The notes below the pieces were generated by a model. The model saw only the letters and a list, made by a program, of their open reading frames with translations. It ran no database searches and had not been told where the DNA came from. The translations under genes and the position numbers were made by a program. A stretch of 64,000 bases of DNA from Ustulina deusta (lineage: Eukaryota; Ascomycota; Sordariomycetes; Xylariales; Xylariaceae): NCBI GenBank assembly GCA_023159155.1, contig JAJNNX010000002.1, forward strand, positions 1,612,001 to 1,676,000. Direction: 5' to 3'. Below are positions 22,778 to 32,656 of the stretch, one piece after another; position 1 is the stretch's first letter, and every line of letters starts with the position of its first letter.

Positions 22778-24464
22778 TGTATAAGTTGTGTGTGGTATAT
22801 GGCTGCAGGGGTGGGTGGTAATACGGTTGTAGATCGATTGGGGGTTGCAGTAGAGATGATGCGGTGCTCTTCAGGGGTCCGGGGTGGGCACTCTGTTTGA
22901 TGTTGATGAAAATGTACGATTCAGAAGACGAATAGAGTCTAGATGTGTGTGGTATTGGTTGTATGCCTGGATAACACTGCTTCTTGTGTGACACAGAACA
23001 GAAGCCATCGCGAGAGGGTGCAGTAATATCACGGACATAATATACTCCTGCCAGCTACGACTCCTCACCGCGTCAAAATTTTGCGACCCTATTTTGGATT
23101 CCGTGTGAATCCTAACAATTGCCTGTGACCTGAATATTTCGTCGTGATCATGACACTCGATAGCCTCAATGAGGTGATGTTTGGCCGGCGCCCCCCGAAG
23201 GCCGCCGGGACGTCGGTGAAGGGCACATGTTAGGTGCCCCTAGGTGTGCCCGTAGGTGCCACCCGCCGCAGTCACCCAAGCCTTTTGACAGGCGCTGACA
23301 GGGGGCCCATCCATCCTGCTGGGTCTAGCTGAAATCCTACTCTCCTGACCGTGGCACCACTTCAGCACCCTCCAGCGCATTCTTCTTGTGACGACCTGCA
23401 GGCCTAATAATCTCCCGCTTGACATCATTCGGGTCCCGATTTGTTTTCGCGTCTGCGCAGCGTGTTCGTCCCATCCAGTCTCATGAATCGGTCAGGACAC
23501 GCTAGAAAAGGAACGAATGAATGTGTGTTTTCGGAAGTGCTGGGGAGCTGCGCACTATTCGGGACGTCAGGTGGAGGATTGCGTTGCTTCGACTTCCGAA
23601 GTCGTCGGCGAGTTTCCAATTCGAACATGATCGACGGCGGGGGCTGTCATCTCATCGTGCCATCACCGCCACGAGTTGTCCGACTTGCACTACGTAGTGC
23701 ACAGTAGTAGGAATAGCAGCCGTGATTCACCCCGTCTTTCAACGGTGTGCTAGAGTATAACTCGGGAAAACACACCACGCCCATAATGAGAAGACGTATT
23801 GGTCGAAGGCAACCTTGCACTTGCTACCATCTTCCCGAGGGACGTGGAGATCTCGAGCAGGCAAGACATTCAAGATCCCTTGACAGTGTTAGAATAATCA
23901 TCTGTGTGTCATCTCATGTTCTCCAAGTTACCAACTTAACGTCCCTTCACCAAAGGCACTTCCTACAGAGTAAGGCCAATGTTCTAAATTATTTTCAAGC
24001 CGTTTCGGAAATCCGATATAACGATCGACACAGCCAATCTGGGATCTGAATCCAGTCAGTCTCACAATCTTTCGGACACGAGGACGTTAGATCAAAGCAG
24101 CTCACCAGCCCATCACCTATTACTAACAACTCCCCCACGTCAAGTTTCTACCATTACGTCTGCCTTTCTTAGTTCTGTCATAACATTGCCACATATACTC
24201 GATTCTGCATCATGCCACGATATGCGAACGTCCCAGGTTAAATGAGAGTTACACCGTGATAAATCTCTCTTGTAGCCGATAATAGCGGCTCTTGAAGTTG
24301 TTTCCTAGCAAGTGAAATGCTACAGGACGTATGTATGCTGGTTACCGAAGTATAAAAGCTAATTCAATAATACAATATAGACAATGAAGATTTCTTGAAG
24401 AGTTGTACAAAATTTCGCATCCTATCGCGAGTGCTGCGCTGCAGTCTTCCAAATGCAGGCTCGC
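22778..24464. other. Intergenic spacer, no gene seen
   Basis: About 1.7 kb. Several 60-100 codon open frames occur on both strands (for example 23441-23707) but none shows family features, a signal peptide or consistent splice extensions. Short GTGCCCCTAGGTG/AGGTGCC-like near-repeats occur around 23230-23260. Confidence 0.45.
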
Positions 24465-25374
24465 TTAGAAGTTCGAACCAGCCGTTACCTGTGAATCCGA
24501 TGCCACACTCACATTATTGACGACTACAGTGCTTCCAGACTCGCTCGTAACACGAACGGTCACGGTATTCGTCCCAAACCCGCTCGAGTTCTCGAAGAAG
24601 TTGTAATCCTGCCGTGTCGTCGATTTCCATGTCGATCCCCCGTCGGTGCTGACTTCTAGCTTGGAGACAGCCTCATTGGCATTGACGACCTGCATAGAGA
24701 ACCAGTAGGCCGAGGTTCCCGACTTATTGTGTAGAATAAGCGGAGAAGAGATGGGACAATCCACGACTGTGTAGGAAGTGGACAGAAGGTCGGTGGACGA
24801 GGGTGAGAGGACCTTGAATGCATTCTCGAATAGATCAAGATGGCCCTCGTCACATTCGGGACATTCGTCTACGACCTGAAGAAAGTGTCAGCATTTCGAC
24901 ATGCGGGCGTTCGTTGATGTAAGAAAACCCCATATGAAAAGTAGAACTAACCATGACGGTTATCGATTTTCCATTCGCAGTAACCTCGAGACATTGGCCA
25001 CAATGCGCCGCAGAGTTCCATGCCGACCCTGAAAATGCCGTGCCATATATTCCCGATGGCAGCGTGTAGGTAGTAAAGGAACACGTCCCTCCGTTGAGAT
25101 TGCCCCCGTAAAATGTCGACGTTCCTGTCACGGCAGTCGATTTTGCAACTGCCTCTGCGGTCGACGCTGATGACGCAGATGACGCCGAGGAAGAGGATAC
25201 ACTGGATACCGAAGATGATACCACGGACGATGGAGACGACACTGCGGATGAGACCGTGGCTGGCGTTGCGGTCGATACTATTGCCGACGCTGTTGTCGAA
25301 GCCTTTGGCCGTCTCGGACAGGCCATAGCAGCCGTTACGGCCAGCATAGCTAGGAGAGCACCACTTGTCTTCAT
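24465..25374 (-). CDS. Secreted expansin-like protein (DPBB domain plus C-terminal CBM63-like domain)
   Basis: Expansin-like proteins loosen plant or fungal cell walls without hydrolysis. Exon 1 is 25374-24952 and exon 2 is 24875-24465, with a 76-nt phase-0 intron (GTTAGT donor, TTCAG acceptor); the product is 277 aa. Residues 1-18 are a signal peptide (MKTSGALLAMLAVTAAMAC), followed by a long Ser/Thr/Val/Ala linker to about residue 80 that should be heavily O-glycosylated. The double-psi beta-barrel starts at TSTFYGGNLNGGTCSF and continues with AWNSAAHCGQCLEV and, after the splice, VVDECPECDEGHLDL, where the conserved Asp and Cys pairs are present. The second domain contains KSGTSAYWFSMQV, SKLEVSTDGGSTWKS and a YNFFENSSG segment, as in expansin C-terminal carbohydrate-binding modules. 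An N-terminal linker before the barrel distinguishes it from bacterial EXLX1. Substrate is unknown. Confidence 0.9.
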
Positions 25375-26155
25375 GTTTGCTAAGATGAAATTTACCCTAG
25401 GGAAAGACTAGAATTGAACAGTATAGTGTAATCTGAACAGCTATATTACTCTATACTAATGGTGGCATTGTTTCGTTTTATACCAAGATACAGTGGACAT
25501 CGTTAAGGGGGAGTTCATAGTAAACCTACTCGCCCATCTGAATTAAACTTGACTTATTCTCATATTAAGGAGTGTATATGGGTTGATAGCACGGTCTGTG
25601 AACTGGATGTAGTCAAATAGAATCATGGCTTCAGCCGGGTTCCTGGGTCCCTGCAATTTACTTCAAACGGAATCTCCACTTACAGGGGATCTTGGGACTC
25701 GACTTTCTGTCTGAGTGAGACAGGCAACCCGGCTCGACAAGCCGAAGCTAACAGTGAGCACGCCTGGGATACATTGTAGTATATATCCTTTTATGTGGGG
25801 GAAGGGCAGGGGATTGACTAATAGCGTATAAGTATCATCTCGTTGCCGGGGGATCTGGGAGATCCAGATGGTTGTTGTGTATACCATAAACGAAGGCGAA
25901 AGCTATAGAATCATATCATACCCCCGAGTTCGGATGATACAGAACAAAAAGCACAGCTTTCACCGTGCCCAGATGGTTTGTGGCTTGTTTGATATAGACA
26001 ACACGGGATAGCCTAGATGTGTTGCCGGTGATGATGAGTCGCATTCGAGATTGGATCTTGAGGACATACATCCGAATCCAACTGGTTGAGTCTCGGGGTT
26101 CAATCAAATCCGTCGAATATATACCTACTACAACTATAGCCATTCACACCTCCTC
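25375..26155. other. Intergenic spacer, no gene seen
   Basis: About 780 bases upstream of the expansin-like gene, expected to hold its promoter. A minus-strand open frame at 26143-25916 follows a GTAAGT-like donor in the neighbouring gene and could be read as a second exon, but it is not protein-like and I do not call it. Confidence 0.45.
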
Positions 26156-26533
26156 TCAAGTGTTTAGAGTCTTGTTGTGAAACTTACCACCACCACTCAC
26201 AACGCTCCGTCTCCTTTCCAATCCGCTCTCCTCCCCATCCGCGCACATCCCCCTTTCCCTCTCCGAGATTTCCAGTGCGCGTGCTTTCTCTCCCGCCACC
26301 ATCAAGACCGCCGAGCCTCTCGCCCCTTGCTCCCCTCCCCGTTCCCTTCCCGCCGCACCTGCTGCGGCCATCTTCCCGCGCCGCTTCGCGAAATGCCATC
26401 TCATCAGCAGGTACGCGGCCGCGCTGCCCAGTATTAGCAGAACGAGCACGACGATGATGGCTACTAGCCCCGCGGAGTCGGCGTGTGAATCTGGTGTTGG
26501 GGTTTGGACGACGTCGTTGCTGCTCCCTGACAT
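26156..26533 (-). CDS. Predicted single-pass membrane protein, unknown function
   Basis: A 125-aa frame begins MSGSSNDVVQTPTPDSHADS, a short hydrophilic Ser/Thr-rich ectodomain without signal peptide. One strong transmembrane helix follows at about residues 22-45 (GLVAIIVVLVLLILGSAAAY) and then the positively charged stop-transfer MRWHFAKRRGK. The tail is Gly/Ala/Glu/Arg-rich and ends near RRRSVVSGGGKFHN. The frame is open further upstream to 26623, but that extension is Arg/His-rich and less plausible. A GTAAGT motif near the end (about 26180) could be a donor, so the C-terminus is uncertain. The opposite strand is also open because of high GC. Called on the helix-plus-charge architecture only. 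Confidence 0.45.
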   Translation of the reverse strand: MSGSSNDVVQTPTPDSHADSAGLVAIIVVLVLLILGSAAAYLLMRWHFAKRRGKMAAAGAAGRERGGEQGARGSAVLMVAGEKARALEISERERGMCADGEESGLERRRSVVSGGGKFHNKTLNT

Positions 26534-27406
26534 GTTCGCCCTCGCGTTTCCGGACTCCTTTGCGTTGGTGTTGTGTTGGATGGAATGGCGGCGACGGCGG
26601 GTGCCGGGATATAGAGGCCACAAATTGGAATCCTCGACTGCTGTGCCCGCTATTATGTTATCTTGTCCACGGGCTTGACGGACGACGGTCCCGGGAAAAC
26701 GGACTTGGTTATGATGTGATATATAAATATATGTGTGTGCATACGCGCGGGATGCATGTGAGTTTCAATGTCTAACTTATAGGCAGCTCCAGGTCGGCGA
26801 ACCGGCGCCTTCGTATATATGTTCAGTTATGAGACTCTACTTGAGAGGAAGGTAGCGACATCAACGCCGAGGAGAGTCAAACTAGCAGCTAATTGAGGAT
26901 AATGTCTTCTATCAAGAAGCCTCTTCTTTACAATCTGTAGATTAATGACGTCTTTGTTATACCTCCAACGTTGGTGCTCTTTGTGACATGTCGTCCTTAC
27001 GTTTTCCCTCAAGATGTCTTGTAGCTCTAGACGTAATTGGCTGTGGAGTACTGCACCCAAACAAGGAACACTCGAAAGACTTGTGACTGGGAGACATATC
27101 TTCTTGATATCATATTAACTCATCTCTGGCCTATCATAGCTCATATCTAAAATCCATCGCTCCATAATGAACAACACTTTTACGACGCGTTCCAGCGCTT
27201 GGGTCGCGTTAGTGTCTTGCCAAATGGCACATAGGATATCTACACCTCTCATATTACCATTATAATAAAAAGTCGACGGGTGCATAAGCAGGCAAAATGA
27301 CAGGCAGTGGCAACAGCCAGTCTACCCGGTCAAAGAGTTGCGGAGCCCCATTATGATTTTGATCTGTATATCTGGTGATACACATTTGCGTTGCGCTTCT
27401 CGTTCC
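26534..27406. other. Intergenic spacer, no gene seen
   Basis: About 870 bases with no supported gene. It should hold the promoter of the single-pass membrane protein gene and the 3' end of the Ser/Thr-rich protein gene. Confidence 0.45.
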
Positions 27407-28111
27407 TCACGAGCGCCTTGCAAATCGGCGAGTAAATGTGCCATTCCATGCAGGATATGTCTGTCCAGCAAGTCAGTATTCGTCTACTACTCCGAGGGTT
27501 CCACGCGAGGACGCTGAAGCAGGAGCAATGGTTTGAGAATCACTCACTGTGTGCCAATGGCCGTCATCATAAGAGCTGCCTGTGGCCCAACTCAAGACTG
27601 GTGTTGACGTTGTAAAGGACGGAGTCATTGTCAACGTCGTTGATCCGGTTGAAGTCGGGTAGTATAGACTTGAAGTGGTGGGAGAGGACGGCGTAGGCGT
27701 TGTGGAGGGGATATCAGATGTTGAAATGGTAGGTATCGACGTTTTGGTCGCGTGGGATGCAGGAGTGGGCGTCGGCGTCAACGTAGTCGTCACAACTTGG
27801 GTAGTTGGTTCAATGTCAATAATCGATATCGTACGTGTGGTTGGATCGCTGGAGACAGTCACCGTCTCTGTAATGGGCGGCGAAGATTCAATGATTGTCG
27901 TGGGTGCCGAGGTCACAGTGACTGTCAGAGTCGTGTCGGCATCGCTTCCTTGTCCGCCACTCCCATCAATCGGCACAACCGAATACGTCGGGCGTGCCGG
28001 GAGGGCCTCGGCAGCTGGTGTTCTCTTCCACAGGAAAGGCAAAGCTGAGGGTGAGCTGCACAGGGAAGAAATAGCAACAAGCAGAGAGAGAGGGAGATTC
28101 TTGAGATGCAT
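27407..28111 (-). CDS. Secreted Ser/Thr-rich wall-type protein
   Basis: Exon 1 is 28111-27548 and a short exon 2 is 27460-27407, joined across an 87-nt phase-0 intron (GTGAGT donor, CTGAC branch site, GGACAG acceptor); the product is 205 aa. It starts MHLKNLPLSLLVAISSLCSS, a clear signal peptide, and a KR dibasic site follows at about residue 30 (LPFLWKRTP), a possible Kex2 cleavage point. Residues about 55-170 are low-complexity Thr/Ser/Pro/Val repeats such as TTLTVTVTSAPTT and TTTLTPTPTPASH, typical of O-mannosylated wall proteins. The C-terminal part DDGHWHTTYPAWNGTFTRR contains an N-glycosylation sequon (NGT). Reading through the donor would instead give a 212-aa product ending VVDEY. No GPI-like hydrophobic tail is visible in either form. 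Function unknown. Confidence 0.65.
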
Positions 28112-30162
28112 CTTGCTTGGTAGCTTGAAGTCTTGACAAGAGTTGCTTCACTGGCTTGAGATGTCGCAGGCCTGGTGAGACAGAACTTGGCAGCTAAAGA
28201 AAAGATCTACAAGATGATGAGAAGTAGAACAACTTCTACCTACCATCGGGGCATACATGGTTTTATCGAGAGACACATGGGAATGTGAATAATGAGAAGG
28301 TTGGGAATTCGGGTGCATGTTTACCTTTCTGTTGCGACCTCTAAGTCGACTGCCTAATCGATTGGATGGTGATTGAGTGTTGAATGGTACAATGGGTGGC
28401 TGGCGAGGGATTGCTGCAGGGGCTTGACGCCAATTGGTTCCTTCAAAATACCAGCCACCCAATATATCTCCATTTCTAGAATAGCCCCTCCGCACTGCAG
28501 ATGCCTTATCCGTACCTGCATTAGCGTTAGCTGTATTTTCCTATTCAGGTTAGCCTATTAAACTATTCACGGGTTCTTTTATCTGTTAGGCGATTTCTTT
28601 CAGTCCGGACTTCCTTGGCTTGATGTACTACTAGTCGGTAGGTCGTGTTTCTCTCTATCCTGCATACACTACCTTCGGCAGTTAGTATAGTAGTAAGGTA
28701 TAGGTACAACATCCACAGTTGCATGACGATAGTCTTCTTCCATTATGTTGTCCCTTCAAAGAACGTATTGGCCTTCATGTGACACATACTGATAGAAGGA
28801 GATTGTTCCCACATAAAGGGTCCAGGTAGAAATGCGCAGGGCTGTAAGTTACTGGTGAGCTATCTAGTGAGTTGGGTTCCATTCCTGACAGCACTGTTGG
28901 TATTCGCTAGATAGCTCATTTCAAGTTACTTCAGGGTCCAACCTGTACGATAACTCAGCCTTTCAAGGGAGACCCCTTTGTGATTCCCGGTTCCCGGTTC
29001 CGGATCTACACTAGGTAGACTAGAACAACCGCAGGGAAGACTTAGTGCAGCTCACGAGACAAGACAAACATCCACAAATACTTATTCACATCTACAACAA
29101 TTAGCGTTTCTATATCAAATATAGTTAGTCTTTGCCTGTTGGTTAAAATATCAACACTATTATTAGTCCTCTTAAAGGTAGCGTTATGAGGCTCTAAACT
29201 TGTGCATTAGTGTTTGCAATATCACAACATCTAGAAATCAAGCTGGGAAAAGCGAGAAGGTTGGGAGGTCTGCCCCTCATTTGTCTGCTTGGCAAAACTC
29301 AGCAGATTCAAAAAGCAAGTATTGTGACTGTTGGTATTCAATGAATCACAAATACACTCCAGGCTCAATTTAATATGTCTACTTACGTTATCTATTGAAC
29401 TTAGGTTGGCGAGTTCTCAGCCCGTGGCTGTACCAATGACGGGGACTGGGTCACTACACGTAATACTACCTAGGTAGGTACTGTAGTCCGTAATAGGTAC
29501 CTCACGAGTAGTGTATCCATCTTTAGGCACCTGTATAAGTACTAAGTAGTGGGCAATACCTGTAGAGCGGGGTAACTAGGTAACCTCTCACATGTGCTCA
29601 ATTGTTGCAACGGAAGTAATGTTGCATTATCGAATGAATCTTTAGTACTAAGAAAATAATTAATAAATTTTTTCAATACCACCAAATTTCGTAATTTTCT
29701 TTATTTTATTTTCTTTCATTTTATTTTTTCTTGGCCTGCTTAGAAGGATGAGATTCACATGGCAATAAAGACCTTGACACATACAGGTAGGTACCTATGC
29801 TAAGCTGCCCCGCGAACCGCCTACCTAGTGGCGATGCACTTGAAAAGTGGGGCTATGTGGTTTTCCAGGTTGTTTGCGAGTCGAATGACGCAACAAGTTG
29901 GTTTTGGTGTGTGGCGCCACAATGAACCCCAGCTGATAGTGTGAGGCGAAGCACCTAGTGCTGGGTCTCCAGTCATCCTATATACGTCTTACTCAGTCAT
30001 CGTCTCGACTGCTTTCGCAATTCCTAGAACTCTCTTCTTCCTCATAATATTATTTCCATTGTTATATCATACCTTTGTTCGTGCTATCACTTCGGCTGCA
30101 GCTAGAAGCCCCCAGGATATTTGCCTACTCAGGACCAACTAATACCTAAATAACTTCACTAG
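28112..30162. other. Intergenic spacer with a hairpin and motif copies
   Basis: About 2 kb without a supported gene. It contains a 12-base inverted repeat (28856-28867 with 28907-28918), CCTAGGTAGGTA-type motifs at about 29465-29510 and 29785-29825, and a T-rich stretch at about 29665-29730. The right end holds the annexin promoter and leader; no ATG occurs in frame upstream of 30163 within about 150 bases. Confidence 0.55.
28856..28918. repeat. 12-bp perfect inverted repeat with 39-base loop
   Basis: The arm TGAGCTATCTAG at 28856-28867 is the exact reverse complement of CTAGATAGCTCA at 28907-28918. It could be a hairpin or the footprint of a small element. No function can be assigned. Confidence 0.6.
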
Positions 30163-31626
30163 ATGTACAACCAACAATACCCTCCCTCGGGTCAATACCC
30201 GGGTCAATACTCAGGCCAATACCAACCTGCCCAAGGCCAGTATCCCCCGCAGCAAGGATATCCCCCTCAAAACAACAGTCCTTATCCACCCCAGGGCGGA
30301 CAATACCCACCACCTCCCGGTGGCTACGGTGGTGGCTACGGGGGCGGCTATGGTGGTGGTGGTCCGGTGGAACTCCCTGGAAGCGTTCCGCATCCTCCAC
30401 AAGGGTATCCTCCGCAGAATAGCAACCCATATCCTCCTCAGGGCGGTCACCAATCATATGGGGCACCACCGCCGCATTCTGGTTACGGCGCTCCTCCGCC
30501 AGGGCCTCCTCACGGTCAGTACGGTGCTCCTCCGCCTCACCAGTACGGCGCACCCCAATACGCGCCTCCCCCAGGAGGTGGTGGTCCTCCGACGCAGCCT
30601 AGTCTTGGCTACGGACCCCCGCAGATAATACAGTGGGACGCAAGTCCCGATGCTCAGGCTTTAAGGGCGGCTATGAAAGGGATAGGGACAGACGAAAGGG
30701 CTCTTATCCGAGTTCTGGCAAATAAAGACCCACTCCAAGTCGAAGCGATAAAAGGAGCTTATTTTCGGCTGTTCAGTCGTAGCCTTGAAAAAGATATCAG
30801 ATCAGAAACAAGCAGGTACTTCGAACTCGGGCTGGTTGCTATTGTATCGGGCCCGCTGCTCCACGATGTGCATCTCCTACATTCAGCGATGGACGGCCCT
30901 GGTACCAAGGAAAAGGTCTTGAACGACGTTCTGCTCGGACGAAGCAATGCAGATATGAAGGCTATCAAGGGCATGTACCAACACACCTTTAACCGCGCAC
31001 TTGAAAATGATGTCAAGGGCGATTTGAGTATGAAGACAGAGAGACACTTTATGATTGTCCTAGGTGCTTGCAGAGCGGAAGATAGCGCACCCGTTATTCC
31101 ACAGGCAGTTGATCAGGATGTTATGGAGCTTTACCGAGCGACCGAAGGTAAAATTGGGACGGATGAAATGCTTGTGTGTTCGATCTTATCAACCCGAAAC
31201 GACAACCAAATCCGTGCTATCAGCAAAACATATGAGGAAAAGTTCAGGCGTCCCCTTGAGGATGTTATCAAGAGGGTAAGTCGTATTTTGCTAGCATGGT
31301 ACTCCAGAGTATTTTGTGTTCTGACAGAAAGACTATTTATGCAGGAGTTCAGCGGACACATGAAGGACGCACTGTTATTCCAATTACGGAATGCAGTGGA
31401 TAAATTCATGCACGCAGCAATGCTGCTTGAAGATTCGATGGCCGGAGCGGGGACAAATGACCAACTGCTTGTTGCGAGAGTCGTTCGTCACCACTGGGAC
31501 CGTCACACGATGGAGAATATCAAGGGCGCCTACAAACAGCGGTATAGGACGAGTCTCGCCAGTCGTATCAAGGGGGAGACCAGTGGAGATTACGAACGAC
31601 TTCTGGTTGCCTGTGTCGGGGGATGA
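30163..31626 (+). CDS. Annexin with a long Pro/Gly/Tyr/Gln-rich N-terminal arm
   Basis: Annexins bind acidic phospholipid membranes in a calcium-dependent way. Exon 1 is 30163-31275 and exon 2 is 31345-31626; the 69-nt intron (GTAAGT donor, TATGCAG acceptor) is a multiple of three without a stop, so unspliced RNA would read through. The product is 464 aa. Residues 1-150 are low-complexity, built from YPPQ, GQY and YGAPPP units (for example SGQYPGQYSGQYQPAQGQYP), like the arms of animal annexins A7 and A11. Four annexin repeats follow, marked by GIGTDERALIRVLANKD, GPGTKEKVLNDVLLGR, KIGTDEMLVCSILSTRN and GAGTNDQLLVARVVRHHWD. The GXGTD-type calcium loops are partly degenerate: repeat 2 has GPGTK, and Asp is replaced by Asn in repeat 4. 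The ATG at 30163 is the first available. Likely cytosolic, on vesicle or plasma membranes. Confidence 0.95.
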   Translation: MYNQQYPPSGQYPGQYSGQYQPAQGQYPPQQGYPPQNNSPYPPQGGQYPPPPGGYGGGYGGGYGGGGPVELPGSVPHPPQGYPPQNSNPYPPQGGHQSYGAPPPHSGYGAPPPGPPHGQYGAPPPHQYGAPQYAPPPGGGGPPTQPSLGYGPPQIIQWDASPDAQALRAAMKGIGTDERALIRVLANKDPLQVEAIKGAYFRLFSRSLEKDIRSETSRYFELGLVAIVSGPLLHDVHLLHSAMDGPGTKEKVLNDVLLGRSNADMKAIKGMYQHTFNRALENDVKGDLSMKTERHFMIVLGACRAEDSAPVIPQAVDQDVMELYRATEGKIGTDEMLVCSILSTRNDNQIRAISKTYEEKFRRPLEDVIKRVSRILLAWYSRVFCVLTERLFMQEFSGHMKDALLFQLRNAVDKFMHAAMLLEDSMAGAGTNDQLLVARVVRHHWDRHTMENIKGAYKQRYRTSLASRIKGETSGDYERLLVACVGG

Positions 31627-32656
31627 GTGTTGAAGCAATGATTCTACAGTTGCTCAAGTCCTGCGTGGCTTACGCTTCGCCTTTCCGTATCGAGCTTCAT
31701 GCTACGGTAGTTTTGAGCTGGGGCTTGTTCATCTTGATTATACGATGGTGATAATGACCGCAAAGAGCGGATCGAAAGATAGATTGATACCAATTCTGTT
31801 TCCACGCGTATTGTGTAGGTTTGTATAAATCGGCGAACTGAGGACAAGGCCCATCTGTAGCGATTCTGCTCTGGGTGACTACCTAATTGGAGGTGGTGAA
31901 ATAGTCAGTGGGCGATGTCACCCCGCCATCTGCAAGCCACGTTTCAACGGGCACTGAACGGGCAATAAAGCTGCCCGAATAGTGTGTCTATTAGCGCAGT
32001 CACCTACTAAGTATTATTTGCTCACTAGCGCGTGTTCTCCCAAACCAACCCGGACATAAGTTGTGTCCCTGTTGTACAGCATAACTAGTCTCGGTTCGCT
32101 TTTCCGTAGGTTCACAAACTACTATCATCACATTACTTAGATGCCCGCCACTGCATTCGGTCATTGTATGATGATACCTGGCAGTCTCATCCATGAGCAA
32201 GCACAGGAGGACTTGCATCGGATAGAAGATGATCTAAAGAGACCAGCGTTAGCAAGACATAGCACCTCCTGATTGGTTCATATCGTGCATTTGATGGGTC
32301 AAGCAGGTACGATACCGGTGACCAACAGCGGGACAAGGTTACTTACTTTACCTACCTGAAGTACTTAACTTTGGCCTTCTCTCTCTGCCGCTCTCTTTCC
32401 TGCAATGGAGGCCACTCTCCACTGTTCTCATCCCTTCTCAAACTCTGTTGTTGTTATTGTATCTACCTAGGTATATATCTCACGATGGAATCGACAGCTC
32501 GGCTAATGGCTCTATTTCGAATCCGCTCATGATCTAGTTTGTATACTTCGGCATATGTCTCTTGAACATGCTTTGTCCCAAGCCTTTCCTTTTACTGCAT
32601 CCCTCTTCTTGCATCAGTCATCATCACCTTGCTCGACCTCATAAGCGTTGCTCGCC
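31627..32656. other. Intergenic spacer upstream of the ABC transporter
   Basis: About 1 kb with the annexin 3' flank and the transporter promoter. Motif copies such as CTACCTAGGTATATA lie near 32460, and a CT-rich stretch lies at about 32375-32400. No gene seen. Confidence 0.5.

Noticed and set aside
26040..26120. tRNA B-box-like GGGGTTCAATCAAATCC
   Set aside because: The last positions do not match the B-box consensus, and no A box or acceptor stem could be paired.
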